64,000 nt of DNA from Candidatus Nitrotoga sp. MKT (GTDB taxonomy: Bacteria > Pseudomonadota > Gammaproteobacteria > Burkholderiales > Gallionellaceae): contig QFXH01000006.1 in the NCBI GenBank assembly GCA_003402345.1, forward strand, positions 62,001 to 126,000, read 5' to 3'. The notes beneath the pieces are model-generated. The model worked only from the letters and a program-made list of their open reading frames with translations, made no database searches and was not told the origin of the DNA. The position numbers were made by a program, and so were the translations under genes. This document shows positions 47,601 to 56,258 of the stretch, piece by piece. Every line of letters begins with the position of its first letter. The first letter of the stretch is position 1.

Positions 47601-48685
47601 TTAGCAACGCGGACTTTATTTTTCAGCTCTATATCTTGAGGGGATACGCTCGCTTTATTATTGAAATCAATAAAATTTGTTGCCAGCCTATTAATACCAC
47701 ACGAATCCCTTCCATTATCATGAGTCTTTAATCGGTCTGCTGGTAGATCTAGAACGGTGCAATCGTACTCCGCACTTTGGGATTTTTCAAAATTCTTGAT
47801 CTCTTTAACTGTATGTGTACCAAAAGTCCTAAATTGTTTATTAATTAACGCATTACTGTGAATAATGGAATGATATAATTCATCAAGCTCATCCTGTCCT
47901 AATTGTTCACCATCATCCAGTATTAATTGCTGGTGTTCTATAATAATGGAGTTGTTATTTGCAATTGCCTGGCTAGAAGATTTATTTGTTGGACGAAGTT
48001 TCTTTTTAAACGCATTAATTTCATCTTCAATCTGGTTTAAATTGCATTCCATATTTTTATTTTTTGAAGAGCTTGTATCTAAAGAGCTTGTAGAAGAACT
48101 ACCTGGACAATTCGATTCCGGCTTCTCGAGACTCTCATCCTTTAAAATTTTTTGTTTATAACTATCGAGAACTCCTAACTTCCTTTCCAATTCTGTCTGT
48201 GCATCAGTTTTTTTCTTTAAAATAAGCAACTTTCTTCTAGGCTTCGAGAGTGCTGAGATTTCTGATTTAAGGAGTTCAATACGCAATAAGTATTTTTGTC
48301 GGTAGGACTCAGTTGCTTGCTTACCCAAAGCTTCTTGCTCATCTTCATAGAGTGCAAGTATGGAATCTAAAAAGTAGACATTTTCAGTCTGAAAAATACA
48401 TCCACTATAGTCATCTCGGTTACGTTCTACACAAAGCTGATCATATTTTTTTTTATTAATATCTTGCTCGTTAGATATATAACGCCTGCGTAATTCCACA
48501 ATAATCGGTTTGGCCGAGATGGCCAGCGCCGCATATTGCTGTAATTGGATGTCCTCATGATTTGACAATGGCCCTTTGTATTCATCCACATCTATGTGAA
48601 GTACGGAGCAGGCACTTAGTGAAAGCGCCGTAACAAAAGCCAGGCAACGCCCGCCAACACCATTAATCATATAAGCATGTTTCAT
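44618..48685 (-). CDS. Very large coiled-coil lipoprotein, function unknown
   Basis: 1355 residues. The signal peptide ends in a lipobox (ALSLSAC), so the protein is probably anchored in the envelope by acyl chains. No domain recognised. The N-terminal half is mixed helical and charged, with an Asn-rich stretch (about 385-420) containing a repeated NNHSL(A/S)F motif. The last about 270 residues (from about 1085) are an almost continuous Ala/Lys/Glu/Asp-rich coiled coil with little aromatic content (for example DELIAAKRDVYENAKADLKA). It starts two bases after the preceding lipoprotein gene, so the two should be translated together. Coding potential is supported by length alone. Confidence 0.85.
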   Translation of the reverse strand: MKHAYMINGVGGRCLAFVTALSLSACSVLHIDVDEYKGPLSNHEDIQLQQYAALAISAKPIIVELRRRYISNEQDINKKKYDQLCVERNRDDYSGCIFQTENVYFLDSILALYEDEQEALGKQATESYRQKYLLRIELLKSEISALSKPRRKLLILKKKTDAQTELERKLGVLDSYKQKILKDESLEKPESNCPGSSSTSSLDTSSSKNKNMECNLNQIEDEINAFKKKLRPTNKSSSQAIANNNSIIIEHQQLILDDGEQLGQDELDELYHSIIHSNALINKQFRTFGTHTVKEIKNFEKSQSAEYDCTVLDLPADRLKTHDNGRDSCGINRLATNFIDFNNKASVSPQDIELKNKVRVAKERLNESLVLFAEKILFIVNNHSLAFGKDTTNDNNSANNHSLSFNNGTANYDKETNNGYAEKFAVLQSLGNTLIVHANDLRRRAAHDQRLVDRKDSELAAARLAFAPGAHKAFDILVQELGVTIQENENKKTALQNTFHIENITPQTIKVKQKDLADNAKLAQQALDAYRTAFGNYDIKVEGVNPTDRLVASDQLEIASLFSSDYEKNRSADDVLTILKTWFNENKTKPRGAVLLPPAPEYARRNNADDYFIHLFGCNGNSPASNCRSNLGIANGTYKEVFNQLGKYVLVELEEDKLKLEGRQNAIDNESQALIIFNKNESQLSDMTKAREAIKLIKQTVLQQAETAKIDDVFGLRNLLLLELEKQSASKPVPLENDKYLTAINVLKNMPISKSFQFVGGSEVKNQRDVLDDVIAQLQHQRLEAASRGGDITALNQALELAYEQRGGLAYLRSANAYLRNAFANTSLQDSNSNCENLLMPSLFCKQLYDFNNEFRNTKLEIDKQFWQTINTVKVRGGGATDFAIVKDDVGNWYVKGLSSDPESIIKSAQSLALFNMGGKVNLDLLGQVETRRELAKLKLDDPNRQVLKDELKAKQSGSGANTAGLEKVLAKYRKEYVDATTMNVDGLIGKLDQLPTDIRAAWQGINFDETPKTSFEKLTALLANPAELVTAKHLLEASKIADARALGTAKAAASEAANISASDAIVKSLVEVRNMRSRLVKAIIQDDELIAAKRDVYENAKADLKAKDVIVADKKKKWEEADVDVTNKQASLDTMTAPEKIAEKRVVLTNAEIGLKAAQDALDIANKEREDEMNAKYKALENATKQQDIEQKKYDADTTADKDKTALEKATTDLNDAKDKLDSTIKDTNAKVSTKIAERDAADSKKKIQQGIFEGLTASSEIESAKNNLKAAKERLATAKTEWEGADGVLAGSRTSVKGAEDAYTLAKSNRLAAARKVTILADSLIETTAANRLEAVKAYEIAIGFVGQTAGGQ

Positions 48686-48687
48686 TT

Positions 48688-49362
48688 TTATTGCTCCTTC
48701 AAACGGTCATTACTGGCTTCGCTATTCAACTGATCCAGCCGCTCGTGTTCAGTTTTTACACGTAATAATTCTTTGAACAACCCTTGTTCCAGTGCCGGGC
48801 CACTATGCCCTTGTGTTACCGCAGCAACGATCCCCAACGCTTCATCGACCGCCTGAAAAAATTTTTCGGGGCTGTTACCCATCGCAATCACCAGGCGATG
48901 GTCTTTTGGTGCTTCACGGAACCCTTCGGGGCCAAATAACACTAGCCTGCGGCCAGTCAATTTCGTTTGCATGCCTTCTTCAGCTTTAGAAATTTTCACG
49001 CCATAACTTTTCACGCCATCACTATTCACATCATCAAAGCGCGCCGTTGATCCCAAAGAATCAATGACTGCGGCTGGCACCCACCCTGAGGCATAACGTG
49101 TGAAGTTGAAAAAGCTGGACTGGCCTTTGACACGCACCCGATAAATCGTCGGCGGCAGTTGTTCCTGTGGGTCAAATACGCCCAGGTAATAAATTTGCTC
49201 CAGTGCGGTGGTTGGGAAGACCGTTCCTGCCAGGGTACCTTCGCCGGCAGCAATATTGCGCTGTGCAACGTGGCTCAAACCGCCACATGCACTGCAAAGC
49301 AGGCATAGTGCCAATGGAATCAGGCGATAAATAAAACGTATTGTGTTTTGAATGGGCTGCAT
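48688..49362 (-). CDS. Hypothetical lipoprotein
   Basis: 224 residues with a signal peptide and lipobox (LLCSAC, giving a lipidated Cys at about 26). The mature part has a beta-rich region (TIYRVRVKGQSSFFNFTRYA, GRRLVLFGPEGFREAPKDHR) and a helical C-terminus (LLRVKTEHERLDQLNSEA). No family recognised. It is the first gene of the three-gene set with the 1355-residue lipoprotein, and the products may act together in the envelope. Confidence 0.8.
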   Translation of the reverse strand: MQPIQNTIRFIYRLIPLALCLLCSACGGLSHVAQRNIAAGEGTLAGTVFPTTALEQIYYLGVFDPQEQLPPTIYRVRVKGQSSFFNFTRYASGWVPAAVIDSLGSTARFDDVNSDGVKSYGVKISKAEEGMQTKLTGRRLVLFGPEGFREAPKDHRLVIAMGNSPEKFFQAVDEALGIVAAVTQGHSGPALEQGLFKELLRVKTEHERLDQLNSEASNDRLKEQ

Positions 49363-49509
49363 GGGATCACCTCGGCATTAGGTAGAAAGTAAAAACGTGC
49401 TAAAAACTGAAAAACTAGCTTTGTGGCGTGGGGCAATTGATCTTACCGACAGCTGCACGTGCTGCGGCAATGCACACCAGCGGAAAAACGCGCGGACTGT
49501 GGGTGCTAC

Positions 49510-49549
49510 AGGTGACAGGTGACAGGTGACAGGTGACAGGTGACAGGTG
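49510..49549. repeat. Heptanucleotide tandem repeat AGGTGAC x5 plus a partial copy
   Basis: Five perfect copies (49510-49544) and a truncated sixth. A 7-base unit changes frame with each copy gained or lost. It lies about 150 bases upstream of the lipoprotein operon start. Confidence 0.9.
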
Positions 49550-49962
49550 GCATATGTGTTCCCCCTTAAGAAAAATGCCGCTGGTACTTGTTCCCATCTG
49601 CGTGGGAATCATTTGAAACGAAAGATTGCTGTTTCCTATACTACTGATTCTAAGGTAAATAATGAACCTAATTCCAGAAAGTGTCAATAATCGTAGTAAG
49701 GTTATTTAACAAGATTAACAAAGCATTGGTTACTTAAGATGTCGCCAGCAGATGGAATATGGCCTTCATCAACGCCAACGGTCTATTATCTGCGTGGCAT
49801 TAGCCTTGATCGAAGGATCGTTTCTACGTAAACATCGTTAAAGAGGCGGGAAGCCCGATATTGTTGCCCGGTGGCCAGCACCGGACAACAGGGAAGCGTT
49901 ATGCTGATAGCCGTGATCTAAAAAGTGCAGCAGATCGCAAAGCGCCCATAACCAGTTTCCCC

Positions 49963-50077
49963 TAAGGAAACACTGATTAATCCAGAATCGTCGTTCCCGC
50001 GAAAGCGGGAACCCAGTTAAATCAATAAGCTGGATCCCCGCTTTCGCGGGGATGACGAATTAATCAGCGTTTCCCTA
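49963..50077. repeat. 115-bp composite inverted-repeat element
   Basis: Outer 19-bp arms, TAAGGAAACACTGATTAAT and ATTAATCAGCGTTTCCCTA (17 of 19 pairs), enclose two strong hairpins, GTTCCCGC-GAAA-GCGGGAAC (49993-50012) and ATCCCCGC-TTTC-GCGGGGAT (50034-50053). Looks like a non-autonomous dispersed repeat; the GCGAAAGCGGG core is common in betaproteobacterial intergenic repeats (general knowledge). It ends about 50 bases from the amtB stop and could attenuate that transcript. Confidence 0.75.
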
Positions 50078-50130
50078 ACACTCGCGAAAATAGGCTCTCT
50101 AGACATGGGCGATGCTTAAGATGAAACAGA

Positions 50131-51633
50131 TTAGAAGTTATAGGCGCGTTCGCCGTGACTTGCAGTATCCAACCCCTCACGCTCCTCTTCTTGCTTGACA
50201 CGCAAACCGATGGTCATATCCACAATCTTGTAACAAACAAAGGCAACCACGCCGGACCAGATTATCGTGGTAAGCACGGCTTGCGCTTGTATCCACACTT
50301 GCCCGCTAATAGTGGTATCGACGATGGTGTTGTTGACGTAATCAACGATACCGGCACCGCCCATACTCCAGGTGTTGAACACGCCAGTAAGTAATGCACC
50401 CAAAATGCCCCCGATGCCGTGGATACCGAACACATCCAGCGCGTCATCTGCCCCCAGCAGTTTCTTCAGGCCAGTTACGCCCCAGAAACAAGCCACGCCA
50501 GCCAGTGCACCGATAATCAGTCCGCCGCCTACGCCCACCCAGCCGCAGGCGGGAGTAATGGCAACCAAGCCCGCGACCGCTCCAGAAATCGCCCCCAGTA
50601 CGGATGGTTTGCCTTTCAATAGCTGTTCAGCCAACGTCCATGTGAGTGCGGCAGCGGCAGTGGCAACCAGCGTGTTGACAAAGGCCAGCGTGGCCGCACC
50701 TGATGCTTCCAAAGCCGAACCCGCATTGAAGCCGAACCAACCAACCCACAGCAGGGAACCGCCTATCATGGTCATGACCATGTTGTGTGGTGCCATTGGC
50801 TCCTTGCCGTATCCGATGCGCTTACCAACCATGAATGCACCGACCAAACCCGCAACAGCCGCATTGATATGCACCACAGTGCCGCCTGCGAAGTCCAATG
50901 CGCCCTTCTGGAACAACCATCCTGACGCTGCCGTTGCAGTATCAGCCGCAGCCTGGGTAGTGTAGGCATCCGGCCCCATCCAAAACCACACCATGTGCGC
51001 AATCGGCAGATACGCGAAGGTAAACCACAATGCAGAGAACAACAGCACAGCGGAGAATTTCATCCGTTCGGCGAAAGCACCCACGATCAATGCAACGGCG
51101 ATGGCGGCGAAGGTAGCTTGAAAAACTACGAAAGCGAATTCAGGAATCACCACACCCTTGCTGAAAGTTGCCACATTGGCAACACTGCCGGTGGCCGGAT
51201 CAAATATGCCCTTCAGGAACAACCTGTCAAATCCGCCGATAAATGCATTGCCCTGTGTGAATGCCAGCGAGTAACCGTAAATTGCCCACAGCACGATGAT
51301 CAGCGAAAAAATGGCGAACACCTGCATCAGGATGGACAACATATTTTTGCTGCGCACCAGGCCGCCATAAAATAGCGCGAGGCCAGGGATAGACATCATG
51401 ATGACCAACAGGGTGGCCGTCAGCATCCACGCCGTATCACCCTTGTTGGGGGTAGGAGCGGCAGCGTGGGTGGCTGCCACTTCGGCAGGCTTGACTGCGT
51501 TAGTTGCCGTAGGAGTCTGGACTGTGGTGGTTGTCGATGCTGTCGCAAGAGCCGCGGACTCCTCCGCAAATGCTGGAACGGCTAGACCATACAGCATGCC
51601 GAACAACGCAAAAAGTGCAAAAAATTTGTTCAT
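50131..51633 (-). CDS. amtB: Ammonium transporter AmtB
   Basis: Trimeric ammonium channel, 500 residues. Signal peptide (ending AFA), an Ala/Thr-rich spacer of about 45 residues, then 11 membrane helices. Family motifs GDTAWMLTATLLVIMMSIPG, ALFYGGLVRSKN and HGIGGILGALLTGVF (the last carrying a pore His). It follows glnK by 10 bases and is expected to be gated by GlnK. Confidence 0.97.
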   Translation of the reverse strand: MNKFFALFALFGMLYGLAVPAFAEESAALATASTTTTVQTPTATNAVKPAEVAATHAAAPTPNKGDTAWMLTATLLVIMMSIPGLALFYGGLVRSKNMLSILMQVFAIFSLIIVLWAIYGYSLAFTQGNAFIGGFDRLFLKGIFDPATGSVANVATFSKGVVIPEFAFVVFQATFAAIAVALIVGAFAERMKFSAVLLFSALWFTFAYLPIAHMVWFWMGPDAYTTQAAADTATAASGWLFQKGALDFAGGTVVHINAAVAGLVGAFMVGKRIGYGKEPMAPHNMVMTMIGGSLLWVGWFGFNAGSALEASGAATLAFVNTLVATAAAALTWTLAEQLLKGKPSVLGAISGAVAGLVAITPACGWVGVGGGLIIGALAGVACFWGVTGLKKLLGADDALDVFGIHGIGGILGALLTGVFNTWSMGGAGIVDYVNNTIVDTTISGQVWIQAQAVLTTIIWSGVVAFVCYKIVDMTIGLRVKQEEEREGLDTASHGERAYNF

Positions 51634-51643
51634 GGCATTCCCC

Positions 51644-51994
<351 letters not shown>

Positions 51995-52244
51995 TTATGT
52001 GTTGTAGGGCGTAAGCAACATTATTCAGAACCTACTATTGATGGATTAGTATCGCTTCTTCAAAAATGCAAACTATAGGTACTGTGCTTGGGAAAACATT
52101 TGGCCGATCCCTTCTGTGCTGCCGTAGCTGCTATTTGGGCTAACATTTAGCTTTTACGGAAGCGACAATAGATCATCCAGTCTTGCACATGACGTTTCTT
52201 TCTAAAATTGCGGGCGAAACTAAAGAATGTCTAATCATTACAAA

Positions 52245-52260
52245 AGCATCTTCCGTGCCA
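52245..52260 (-). promoter_or_regulatory. Sigma-54 promoter of glnK-amtB
   Basis: On the minus strand TGGCAC-GGAAG-ATGCT: the -24 half is a perfect match, the -12 half has one mismatch to TTGCW, and GG-N10-GC spacing is exact. Predicted start near 52233. Confidence 0.7.
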
Positions 52261-52322
52261 TTATAGTTTATTTAGCAATAACAATAGGTTGATGGATGCC
52301 ATAAAAATAAATAGGGTATCGA

Positions 52323-52371
52323 TGCACCAATTTTATGCATCTTCAAATGTATGTCGCACTAATTGGGTGAG
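52323..52371 (-). promoter_or_regulatory. Paired NtrC-like enhancer sites upstream of glnK-amtB
   Basis: Site 1 is TGCACC-N5-TATGCA (52323-52339) and site 2 is CGCACT-N5-GGTGAG (52355-52371), against TGCACC-N5-GGTGCA. Centres are 32 bp apart and the pair starts 63 bases behind the -24 element, almost the same geometry as at the nitrite operon. The rest of 51983-52597 holds no gene I can support. Confidence 0.6.
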
Positions 52372-52597
52372 ATATGCCGCTTGGGTCAGTTTTTGCCACA
52401 TTAATGCCCGCCAGGACTGCGGACTGTTGCGGGCGTGGGTAAAAACCCATACACGGCCAATAAGAACTAGGTTTTAACCCCCCGATCGGTGGCTCTAACA
52501 TTAAATAGCGCCACTGCGGCAGCCATCCTGTGTGGCATCATCAATGAATACCCGCTCATCGTTGCGCCCTTCAACCCGAAAAAATCCTTTCGGCCAT

Positions 52598-52628
52598 ATA
52601 AAAAGCCCCGCCAATTTTGGCGGGGCTT
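52598..52628 (-). terminator. Intrinsic terminator of the TonB-dependent receptor gene
   Basis: Perfect 11-bp stem AAGCCCCGCCA/TGGCGGGGCTT with a 4-base loop, followed on the minus strand by TTTTTAT, 27 bases after the stop codon. Confidence 0.92.
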
Positions 52629-52654
52629 ACGCATGTTTTAATGCTTGGCTAAAT

Positions 52655-55123
52655 CTAGAAATTAGCTATAAGTGACACCCTTGCGGCAATTGGTGAACCT
52701 GGTGTGATGTTGTTGTTATTATGGGCAGAGGCATAATAATTCTTATCGAACAGGTTTTCGATATTCAACTGGGCCCGCATATTCTTATCAATTTTGGCAT
52801 AAACAGCCGCATCTACCCGAGTAAAGCCCGGCAAGCGCACAGTATTATCAGTCGAGGTGTACATAGCGCCACGATTGATCACGCCAAGCCCGACACCCCA
52901 TCCAGGAGCAAAATCATACCGATTCCACAGGGAGAATGTGTTTTTTGGAAGCTCCGCCAAAACGGCCCCTTTTTTAGCGGTAGCGGATTGCGAGTTGGTG
53001 ATTTCACCATCTTGGTAGGTATATCCACCCATGACGCTCCAAGCCGAAGTAACGCGGCCTGCCAAACCTAACTCCAAGCCCTTATTGCGCTGGCCACCGC
53101 CTAAAACAGAAAGGGCTGCATTATTCGGATCGGGAAGAATCACATTGGTACGGTCCAGCTGAAACACAGCAGTGGTCAAAGCCAGGTTAGGATAGATATC
53201 CCACTTAGCTCCAACTTCCACATTTTTGAATTTTTCCGGTTCAAGTGCTTTGTTGGTCACCGTTAGCGAAGTAAGTTGTTCACCGGCTCTAGGCACGTAT
53301 GCCAAGCTATAGCTTGTATAAATTGAGACTGTCTCGATTGGCTTGTAAACCAGCCCGACTCTCGGTGAAAGAAAATTATCATTGGTATTTATATCAAGAG
53401 CAGGAGCGGCGTTATTCTTGCGGAAATCCACTTCGTACCTATCGTAGCGCAATCCGAGAATTGCTTGTAATTCAGGCAATAATTTGATCTGGTCTTGCAC
53501 ATACAGCGATGTCTGTTTTGTGACACTGTGCATATCTGCATCTGAGGCCTGTGTCCTGAATGTAATTGGAACAGCCGTAATCGGGTTATTGATAGGTGCG
53601 TTAACCGATGTAGTTGCATTATTGAAGAATCCGGTTTTACGTAAATTATTTGTATCTTGGTGACCTATTTCAAGACCAACGACCATATCATGCTTCACCT
53701 CCCCTGTGTTCAGGGAAAACAAAAGATCCGTCTGGTTAAAGAAATTATCCCGCTGGGTTGTATCGTTATAAGCATTAATCGCCACCTCGGTTCCCGCAGC
53801 ATTGATCGCGCCTGGGTATACGTTCTGATAAAACTTGTCTTGGGTTGCATAGCGTGTGCGATTGCGAATCGTTACTTCATTATCAAATTTATGCTCGATC
53901 AGTGCATTGACTGCTTTAAGTTCTGATTCCGCCGGGCTGCGATTAGGATCACCAAAAAATGTTGACGCGTTAGTGTTGAAAGGACGTCCCTGGAAAGAAG
54001 GGATACCCCGGTCTGCTACGCGCTCGTCTTTGAAATACTCCGCATTTAACACAACTTTAGTATTATCAGTTGGCATAATCGTAACGGTAGGATTAACTCC
54101 GTATCGCTTCAAATCTACGCCATTACGGTAACTGCCCGAATTTTCATACATTGCATTGAGGCGGACAGCGGCAACTTCATTAATACCTTGGCCGACATCA
54201 AGCGCCACACGTTTTGTATCAAATGATCCCACCTGTGCCGTAATTTCACGTATGGGGCTCCAGCCAGCTTCTTTAACAACCCTGTTTATAACCCCCCCGG
54301 AGCCGCCTCGGCCAAAAATCATCCCATTAGGGCCTTTCAACACTTCCACTCTCTCTATATTGTAAAGATCACGATAATACTGAACGTCATCGCGTATGCC
54401 ATCAACGAAAAAGTCCGCTGTGGAACGAGTACCACGAAAAACCAAGGCATCACGATTTCCTTCCCCCTGCGAGATACCCATACCCGGGACATAGCGTACC
54501 GTTTCAGCCATACTTTGAATGGCCTGGTCTTTAATTACATCCTGCGTCACAACGGACACAGATTGCGGCACGTCGCGCAGAAGAGTATTTGTCTTGGTTG
54601 CAGTAGTGGTTTTAGCTACTGTGTAACCAGCACTGTTTTTTGCAGAAACCAATATTACTGGTAGCGTGGTTTCATTGTCGGCTAGCTCAGGATTCGATTT
54701 TTTAGATGTTTGTGCTTTCTTTACAACATACCCGCTACCCTGCGGCACCGCTTGCAGACCACTTTCAACCAGCAATTGATTAAGGGCCGCTTGGGTGGTG
54801 TAATTTCCCTGGAGTCCTTGTGTTGTTTTTCCGCTGAGTTCGGTAGGATCAGAAGAGAGCTTAACACCTGTCTGTTTTACAAAAAGATCCAGCCCAGCTT
54901 TCAATGAACCTGCGGAAATGTTGTATGCATGTTCGGTAGTGCTGGCAACAACATTTGGCTGCGCAACCGCGGCACCCGACAAAGTGATAGTGGCTACTCC
55001 AAAACAGATTAACGCGCTATTCATTGCAATAGCGAGCTTAGTTTGGCGATGGTTGCATGAAGCTTGGATGCCAGCATGTTTTCGCGCCACGGTAGCAATG
55101 CATTTGAGGTTACGGGTATACAC
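52655..55123 (-). CDS. TonB-dependent siderophore receptor with STN domain
   Basis: Outer-membrane ferric-siderophore importer. GTG 55123 has GGAG nine bases upstream; the TTG at 55138 sits directly on that SD. About 822 residues: long N-terminal region with signal sequence (cleavage near AAVAQ), STN domain (about 60-115: YNISAGSLKAGLDLFVKQTG), plug (RDVPQSVSVVTQDVIKDQ, VRYVPGMGISQGEGN, ERVEVLKGPNGMIFGRGG), beta-barrel, and terminal Phe (VSLIANF). The STN domain usually signals to a FecR-type anti-sigma factor, but no fecI/fecR genes are adjacent. The type resembles Fiu/FhuE-like receptors; the ligand is not determinable. Confidence 0.94.
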   Translation of the reverse strand: MYTRNLKCIATVARKHAGIQASCNHRQTKLAIAMNSALICFGVATITLSGAAVAQPNVVASTTEHAYNISAGSLKAGLDLFVKQTGVKLSSDPTELSGKTTQGLQGNYTTQAALNQLLVESGLQAVPQGSGYVVKKAQTSKKSNPELADNETTLPVILVSAKNSAGYTVAKTTTATKTNTLLRDVPQSVSVVTQDVIKDQAIQSMAETVRYVPGMGISQGEGNRDALVFRGTRSTADFFVDGIRDDVQYYRDLYNIERVEVLKGPNGMIFGRGGSGGVINRVVKEAGWSPIREITAQVGSFDTKRVALDVGQGINEVAAVRLNAMYENSGSYRNGVDLKRYGVNPTVTIMPTDNTKVVLNAEYFKDERVADRGIPSFQGRPFNTNASTFFGDPNRSPAESELKAVNALIEHKFDNEVTIRNRTRYATQDKFYQNVYPGAINAAGTEVAINAYNDTTQRDNFFNQTDLLFSLNTGEVKHDMVVGLEIGHQDTNNLRKTGFFNNATTSVNAPINNPITAVPITFRTQASDADMHSVTKQTSLYVQDQIKLLPELQAILGLRYDRYEVDFRKNNAAPALDINTNDNFLSPRVGLVYKPIETVSIYTSYSLAYVPRAGEQLTSLTVTNKALEPEKFKNVEVGAKWDIYPNLALTTAVFQLDRTNVILPDPNNAALSVLGGGQRNKGLELGLAGRVTSAWSVMGGYTYQDGEITNSQSATAKKGAVLAELPKNTFSLWNRYDFAPGWGVGLGVINRGAMYTSTDNTVRLPGFTRVDAAVYAKIDKNMRAQLNIENLFDKNYYASAHNNNNITPGSPIAARVSLIANF

Positions 55124-55234
55124 GGTGTATTTCTCCAAATTTAATTAATATCAAATCAAAAAATGCCTGGTACGTAATGCACTACTAGCGGCGGGGGAGT
55201 TAGATTAAAATTTTAACTTATCTAATATTACAAG

Positions 55235-55261
55235 TGATAATAGTTCGTAATTGTATTCTCA
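55235..55261 (-). promoter_or_regulatory. Possible Fur box upstream of the siderophore receptor
   Basis: On the minus strand GAGAAT-ACAATT-ACGAAC-T-ATTATC can be read as hexamers of the GATAAT type, with strong matches in the first and last units only. It lies about 110-140 bases before the start. The remaining sequence to 55798 is AT-rich with no credible gene. Confidence 0.35.
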
Positions 55262-55798
55262 TGTCAAATACGATGCAAGACTTTACTTTGCTCAATTTAA
55301 AGCTAATCCGAAGGGAGAACGAATTTCCAACGAAAAATGATTCTGAACGGCTAGGATTCTGAATCAATCACGACTTGCCGCATCAATCCAATTCTTTAAC
55401 GCTTCAATGTACAGCCACTTTGCTACTCCAGACATCATCACCCCGTCCACTTCATACAAACACACTGCCTGCCCGCGAAATTCCTACATATCAATCCCAT
55501 TTGAAATCATTTCCATCTATGAATTCAACTATGCAACGAAAACATCGAACTCTATTTTTATATAATAATTTGTTGTTTTATATAAATAAATATTACATTA
55601 AAAGTAAATTGACAAATAATAATAGCAACCATCTTGCCGGCTGTTCCAGAATCCATACATTTGGCTGTATCATGAACTTCCGGTTAACATTAAATATATG
55701 TGCGCCAGCGAACGGATCAAAATTAATAAATTTAATACACTGGTACCAGATTTGATTACTGTAAATTTCACTACTAATTAGAGAAGGAGTTGAACATT

Positions 55799-56209
55799 AT
55801 GCCAAGTACCATTTCAAATCAGGTGGAAGATGTAGTTGCAGCCACAGAAAACATGGCTCAGCGGACTGGTACAGCACTAGGAAATGTTTTGGACGCTACA
55901 AAATCCGCCGGAAAACAAGCAGGCGCACTCGCCAGTAGCGAAATGTCTAATCTGCGTGCCGATTTAGACGATTTAATTTCTCGCATGCCTAACTTATCTG
56001 ATGTTGATTTAGAAGAGGCCAAGGAAAAATTGATGACAAAAATGGCATCTGCAAAGGAAGTCGCGAAAATTGTCGCAGCCGATGCACGCAGACATTTCAA
56101 TGAAGGGATCGATTGCTCCAGAGGATATGTAAAAGAACATCCTTTGCAAGCGGTAGGATACGCGGCTGCAATTGGTTTTTTACTTGGCCTATTAGTTTCA
56201 CGGCGTTAA
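55799..56209 (+). CDS. DUF883 family (YqjD/ElaB-like) membrane-anchored protein
   Basis: 136 residues: a long amphipathic helical region (about 15-105) rich in Ala/Lys/Glu, then a C-terminal membrane segment (GYAAAIGFLLGLLVSRR) ending in the Arg pair typical of the family. The E. coli members are ribosome-binding inner-membrane proteins of stationary phase. The ATG 55799 has AAGGAG nine bases upstream. First gene of a yqjD-yqjE-yqjK-like set. Confidence 0.9.
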   Translation: MPSTISNQVEDVVAATENMAQRTGTALGNVLDATKSAGKQAGALASSEMSNLRADLDDLISRMPNLSDVDLEEAKEKLMTKMASAKEVAKIVAADARRHFNEGIDCSRGYVKEHPLQAVGYAAAIGFLLGLLVSRR

Positions 56210-56258
56210 TTTGATTCACCGCAAGGCACTTAATAATTCTTAAGTTGAGATAACTGTC

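Larger units (their letters stand above)
49363..50130. other. Gene-poor region between amtB and the lipoprotein operon
   Basis: It contains the heptamer repeat, a hairpin at 49861-49891 (TTGTTGCCCGGTG against CACCGGACAACAG, 11 of 13 pairs) and the composite palindrome at 49963-50077. A plus-strand 29-codon ORF (49752-49841) and a minus-strand 90-codon ORF across the heptamers have no family support. No gene called. Confidence 0.5.

Noticed and set aside
49510-49549. Short direct repeats considered as a CRISPR array
   Set aside because: Units are 7 bases with no spacers; a simple microsatellite.
49415-49687. 90-codon minus-strand ORF crossing the heptamer repeat
   Set aside because: The frame is created largely by the repeat (SPVTC units), with no SD and no recognisable fold.
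49752-49841. 29-codon ORF and the following hairpin, considered as an integron attC site
   Set aside because: The required R' and R'' core sequences are absent and no integrase is present.
52067-52082. TTTGCA with upstream sequence close to glnK, tested as a sigma-54 promoter
   Set aside because: The -24 GG dinucleotide is missing at the required distance; the element at 52245-52260 fits far better.
52289-52477. 62-codon plus-strand ORF upstream of glnK
   Set aside because: It overlaps the paired NtrC-like sites, starts with TTG without an SD and has no family.
55375-55755. 126-codon plus-strand ORF between the siderophore receptor and the DUF883 gene
   Set aside because: No SD, composition dominated by rare and AT-driven codons (Asn/Ile/Tyr runs), no domain, and it lies in a promoter region.
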